NCBI GenBank assembly: GCA_035573855.1
Contig: DATLZU010000034.1
Coordinates: forward strand, 60,059-124,058
DNA: 64,000 bases
Reading direction: 5' to 3'
DNA from: DATLZU01 sp035573855
Lineage (GTDB): Bacteria > Nitrospirota > Nitrospiria > Nitrospirales > Nitrospiraceae
Shown here: in pieces, positions 61,406-64,000 of the stretch
How the letters are laid out: each line of letters begins with the position of its first letter
Position numbering within the stretch: the stretch's first letter is position 1
Position numbers and translations under genes: made by a program
The notes under the pieces: model-generated
The model's database searches: none
Told to the model about the DNA's origin: nothing
What the model saw: the letters and a program-made list of their open reading frames with translations, nothing else

Positions 61406-61939
61406 ATGCAGGTCATGCTGGACGACGAGCAATGGGAGGTCAACGGCGAGGCGTCGTTGGGGGAGATTCTGGCGCAAGTGAACGATCGGGCTCAGGCGAA
61501 GGATCGCGTTGTCACAGGGCTTGCCATCGACGGCCGCCGGATGACCGACCGCGATCTGACCCCTTCGTTGCTTACGCGGGCGGCGAAAGACGTGGCGACG
61601 GTTCGGGCCGCATCGTGCACGATCCCCGAGCTTGTCGCGAGCGCGCGGGAATCGCTGAACCAGTTTGCGACGGTGTTGAAGCGCGAAGGGGAGATACTGG
61701 TGAGGGACTTGAGAGCGGGGCACGGGGATCTGGCGCTGTTCGATCTCTGGTTGGGCAAACTCGCTGACTATGTCGAACTGGCGGAGACGGTTCGCCAGAA
61801 GGGGCACGAACCCGCTGCCGGGGCAACGATGGCGATCCCGTTGACGAACTTGATCGACGCGCGCACCGGCCTCGATACGGTCCGTCTGGCCGATGTGTTG
61901 GAGTATGAACTCTTACCGCGCTTGGATGGTCGAGCCTGA
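61406..61939 (+). CDS. Unknown protein between glycosylation block and flagellin
   Basis: The 177-aa product is not recognised. The first 55 residues (MQVMLDDEQWEVNGEASLGE, then GLAIDGRRMTDRDL) look like a small beta-grasp-like domain; the rest is helical (SARESLNQFATVLKREGEIL, DLWLGKLADYVELAETVRQ). GAGGAGGTG at good spacing supports ATG 61406; an upstream open frame to 61373 has no such signal. Its position right before the FliA-type promoter of fliC and after four glycosyltransferase genes suggests a flagellar or flagellin-modification role, for example a chaperone or carrier (inference). Confidence 0.7.
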   Translation: MQVMLDDEQWEVNGEASLGEILAQVNDRAQAKDRVVTGLAIDGRRMTDRDLTPSLLTRAAKDVATVRAASCTIPELVASARESLNQFATVLKREGEILVRDLRAGHGDLALFDLWLGKLADYVELAETVRQKGHEPAAGATMAIPLTNLIDARTGLDTVRLADVLEYELLPRLDGRA

Positions 61940-61989
61940 CCAGCTGCTTTTTAGCGGTGCGAGATTGATTCGTCACCGCCGCGGCGCGC

Positions 61990-62017
61990 TCAAGTCTCCG
62001 ACACCATCCGCCGATAA
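61990..62017 (+). promoter_or_regulatory. FliA (sigma-28)-type promoter of fliC
   Basis: TCAAGTCT-N12-GCCGATAA, with a perfect -10. The start would lie near 62024, giving a leader of about 130 nt before the fliC ATG. This is the expected class of promoter for flagellin. Confidence 0.8.
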
Positions 62018-62139
62018 GTTCCTCAGCAAGCCCGGGCGGAATCAAGGGGGGCGCGGAGCACTTCCTCTTGGCCGACCGGGCAGACATGAGGCCTTCGGCA
62101 CGGAAGCCGAGGGGCTGTGGCATAGGTTGCTGTCAAGAA

Positions 62140-62152
62140 GGAGGAAGCCTCC
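62140..62152 (+). promoter_or_regulatory. Hairpin hiding the fliC ribosome binding site
   Basis: GGAGG (62140-62144), loop AAG, CCTCC (62148-62152), directly before the ATG. The first arm is the Shine-Dalgarno sequence, so the fold would block translation. It holds two overlapping GGA motifs; further GGA motifs lie at 62038, 62055 and 62102 in the leader. This fits control by CsrA and FliW. Confidence 0.5.
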
Positions 62153-62980
62153 ATGGCTCTTACCATCAACAACAATATTGCGTCGATCTCCGCGCAACGC
62201 AACCTCAGTGTAAGCTCGGAGGCGTTGCAGCGTTCGGTGGAGCGGCTGTCTTCGGGTCTTCGGATTACCCGCGCGGCCGATGATGCGGCGGGACTGGCCG
62301 TATCAGAAACCTTGCGCGCCCATATCCGGAGCATCAACCAGGTCATCCGCAACGCGAACGACGGCATCAGCCTGACCCAGATTGCGGACGGGGCCGCCTC
62401 GACGATCGGGAATCTTCTGACGCGGATGCGGGAGCTGGCGTCGCAGGCGTCGAACGGAACCCTCGGCTCGACCGAGCGGTCGTATTTGGATCAAGAGTTC
62501 CTCGCCCTCCGGTCGGAAATTGATCGGATCGCCAGCGTGACGGAGTTCAACGGGAACTTCCTGCTGAGCGGCACCTCGAACAGCTTCACTTTACAGGTGG
62601 GCTTTAAAAGCGGGGCTGGCAATACCCTGTCGATTGCGCTCCGAGATCTGGACCTGCAATCCCTCAGCCTCAGCTCGGTGAATATTTCGACGGCAGACAA
62701 CGCGCAGAGCGCATTGAGCAACATCGACAGCGCGATCAGCGCGGTGGCAACCGCCCGAGCCGACTACGGCTCCTATCAGAACCGCCTCGAGGCGACGATT
62801 GCAAGCCTCCAAGTGGCGAGCGAAAACCTGAGCGCAGCGGAATCCCGAATCCGCGACGCCGACATCGCGTACGAAACGGCTCAGTTCACGCGAAACCAGA
62901 TCCTGGTGCAGTCTGGCATTGCGGTCTTGGCGCAGGCGAATACGCTGCCGCAGCAGGCGCTCGCCCTACTGCGGGGCTAG
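62153..62980 (+). CDS. fliC: Flagellin FliC, short form
   Basis: Filament subunit of 275 aa. The N-terminal part (MALTINNNIASISAQRNLSV, VERLSSGLRITRAADDAAGL) and C-terminal part (AAESRIRDADIAYETAQFTR, QILVQSGIAVLAQANTLPQQ) are typical D0/D1 regions; the middle is very short, so the outer D2/D3 domains are lacking. Ser/Thr residues in the middle (for example SGTSNSF, SLSLSSVNIS) could bear O-glycans. A FliA-type promoter and a hairpin-masked ribosome binding site precede it. Confidence 0.98.
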   Translation: MALTINNNIASISAQRNLSVSSEALQRSVERLSSGLRITRAADDAAGLAVSETLRAHIRSINQVIRNANDGISLTQIADGAASTIGNLLTRMRELASQASNGTLGSTERSYLDQEFLALRSEIDRIASVTEFNGNFLLSGTSNSFTLQVGFKSGAGNTLSIALRDLDLQSLSLSSVNISTADNAQSALSNIDSAISAVATARADYGSYQNRLEATIASLQVASENLSAAESRIRDADIAYETAQFTRNQILVQSGIAVLAQANTLPQQALALLRG

Positions 62981-62999
62981 GCTAGCCCGTCCGTTCGCC

Positions 63000-63031
63000 C
63001 GTCCTCTCTCCGCACGAGCGGGGAGGGGACG
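63000..63031. terminator. Stable hairpin between fliC and flaG
   Basis: A 14-bp stem (63000-63013 / 63018-63031) with two G-U pairs and an ACGA tetraloop, 20 bases after the fliC stop. There is no T run. It probably stabilises the abundant fliC mRNA or limits read-through into flaG-fliD. Confidence 0.5.
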
Positions 63032-63063
63032 CTGGCGGATGAGCGCGCCGGGAGGGGGCTCCG

Positions 63064-63426
63064 ATGATCAACAACATCGCAGGAACTGGGGAGCTTCGCC
63101 GAGTCCTGCGCGACTTCGGCGCCGGCCATTCGGTCGCGGACCGGGCCAAAACGCCGGAAGCGGTTGCCGGCCGTGCGATGATGGAGCGGGACGCGGCCCC
63201 GGATGAGCAGGCCCTTCAGCGTGCGGTCGCGCGGGTGCGGGAGGTGTTTCAGGGTGCGGATGCACGCTTGCTGATCGAGATCGACCGGGGGTTAAACCGA
63301 GTCGTCATCAAGATCGTGAACGGCCAATCCGGCGAGGTGATCCGGCAGATTCCACCCGAAGAACTCCTCGATCTGGCTAGACGGTTCGACGGCGTGACCG
63401 GTCTTTTGCTGCAAGAACACGTGTAA
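63064..63426 (+). CDS. flaG: Flagellar protein FlaG
   Basis: Small FlaG-family protein (120 aa), often encoded between flagellin and fliD and affecting filament length. The C-terminal half has the family core: LLIEIDRGLNRVVIKIVNG followed by GEVIRQIPPEELLDLARRF. The N-terminal 55 residues are polar and variable. fliD starts 21 bases downstream. Confidence 0.92.
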   Translation: MINNIAGTGELRRVLRDFGAGHSVADRAKTPEAVAGRAMMERDAAPDEQALQRAVARVREVFQGADARLLIEIDRGLNRVVIKIVNGQSGEVIRQIPPEELLDLARRFDGVTGLLLQEHV

Positions 63427-63447
63427 TTCCACCGTTACGGGAAAGCG

Positions 63448-64000
63448 ATGGCAGCCGGCATTAGCTTCGGTGGGCTCGGCAACGGGATCGACTTCGGTCA
63501 GGTCGTCGATCAACTGGTCAAAATCCAGCGCCTGCCGATCGACAAGTTGGTTCAGACACAGACCGCACTCAAAAGCAAGCTGACCGATTACGGAGTGCTG
63601 GGAACGAAACTCCTGTCGCTGCAGGGCGCGGCGGATGCCCTCCGTTTAGCCACCACGTTCGATCGGTCGAGTGCGTCCGTCGGCGACCCGACCGTTCTGA
63701 TCGCCTCCGCGTCCTCGACGGCGGCGGCCGGCACGTACACGGTGAATGTCACGAAGTTGGCTCAGGCGCATCAGATCACCAATAAGGCAGCCAAGGCCGT
63801 CGCCACCCCCACCGCGGACATCGTGAGCGGCGCGTCCGCTTCGTTTACGTTCCGGGTCGGATCGGGCCCCGATCAGACCGTAACTCTGGGCGCGACCGCC
63901 ACCTTGGAGGATCTCAAAACCGCGATCAACGATTTGGGCGCTGGCGTCTCGGCTTCGGTGCTGAACACGGGAACGGACGCGGCGCCCGCCTACCGGCTGG
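63448..64000 (+). CDS. fliD: Flagellar filament cap protein FliD (5' part)
   Basis: The frame starting with ATG 63448 (GGGAAAG upstream) is open to the end of the window (184 codons). The N-terminus MAAGISFGGLGNGIDFGQVV, then DQLVKIQRLPIDKL, LTDYGVLGTKLLSLQGAADAL and AGTYTVNVTKLAQAHQI, is typical of FliD (HAP2), the cap that inserts flagellin at the filament tip. The remainder lies outside the window. Confidence 0.95.
   Translation, partial: MAAGISFGGLGNGIDFGQVVDQLVKIQRLPIDKLVQTQTALKSKLTDYGVLGTKLLSLQGAADALRLATTFDRSSASVGDPTVLIASASSTAAAGTYTVNVTKLAQAHQITNKAAKAVATPTADIVSGASASFTFRVGSGPDQTVTLGATATLEDLKTAINDLGAGVSASVLNTGTDAAPAYRL

Overview
The window is a high-GC, gene-dense bacterial flagellar locus. 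Gene order, a RpoN-like plus FliA-like promoter hierarchy, linked csrA-fliW and a P-ring/L-ring rod set (flgA/H/I) indicate a diderm. Content and style suggest the phylum Nitrospirota (Nitrospira-like), but this is inference only: there is no rRNA or other marker gene here.

Layout. (1) 1-8503: flgC (3' end)-fliE-fliF-fliG-[receiver::FliH fusion]-fliI-fliJ-MotE-like-fliK, a mostly overlapping operon. (2) 8529-10692: flgD and flgE. (3) 11040-21624: fliL-M-N-O-P-Q-R-flhB-flhA-flhF-flhG-fliA, the switch, export gate, placement GTPase/ATPase and flagellar sigma factor. (4) 21851-22633: a degenerate GGDEF protein. (5) 22841-33305: flgF-G-A-H-I-J-M-N-K-L-csrA-fliW, covering rod, rings, hook junctions, anti-sigma factor and the CsrA/FliW switch. 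(6) 33306-49758: a signalling block with a CRP/FNR regulator on the minus strand, two membrane hybrid histidine kinases with a response regulator, an MNT-HEPN pair, then two divergent c-di-GMP operons (HD-GYP + hybrid kinase on minus; HD-GYP + PilZ on plus). (7) 50179-61313: a probable glycosylation island with a frameshifted methyltransferase, a giant radical SAM/glycosyltransferase protein of about 1760 aa, two GT9 proteins and a CgeB-like glycosyltransferase. (8) 61406-64000: a small unknown protein, flagellin fliC, flaG and the start of fliD.

Regulation can be read from the DNA. RpoN-type sites (GG-N10-GC) precede flgF and fliL, and a one-base variant precedes fliK. Five sites of the form TYAAGNNN-N12-GCCGATAN (FliA/sigma-28 type) precede fliC, flgM (inside flgJ), both divergent HD-GYP operons, and, on the minus strand, the CRP/FNR regulator. 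The last promoter is followed after about 115 nt by a terminator-like hairpin, so it may make a small RNA or an attenuated leader. The flagellin leader has a hairpin that hides the ribosome binding site and carries GGA motifs, as expected for CsrA/FliW control.

Most notable: the phospho-receiver domain fused to the export-ATPase regulator FliH; the radical SAM + GT2 + GT4 + GT2 + TPR protein beside a minimal flagellin; and the sigma-28 wiring of c-di-GMP turnover and a possible oxygen-sensing regulator into the late flagellar regulon. No tRNA, rRNA, CRISPR array or complete insertion sequence was seen.
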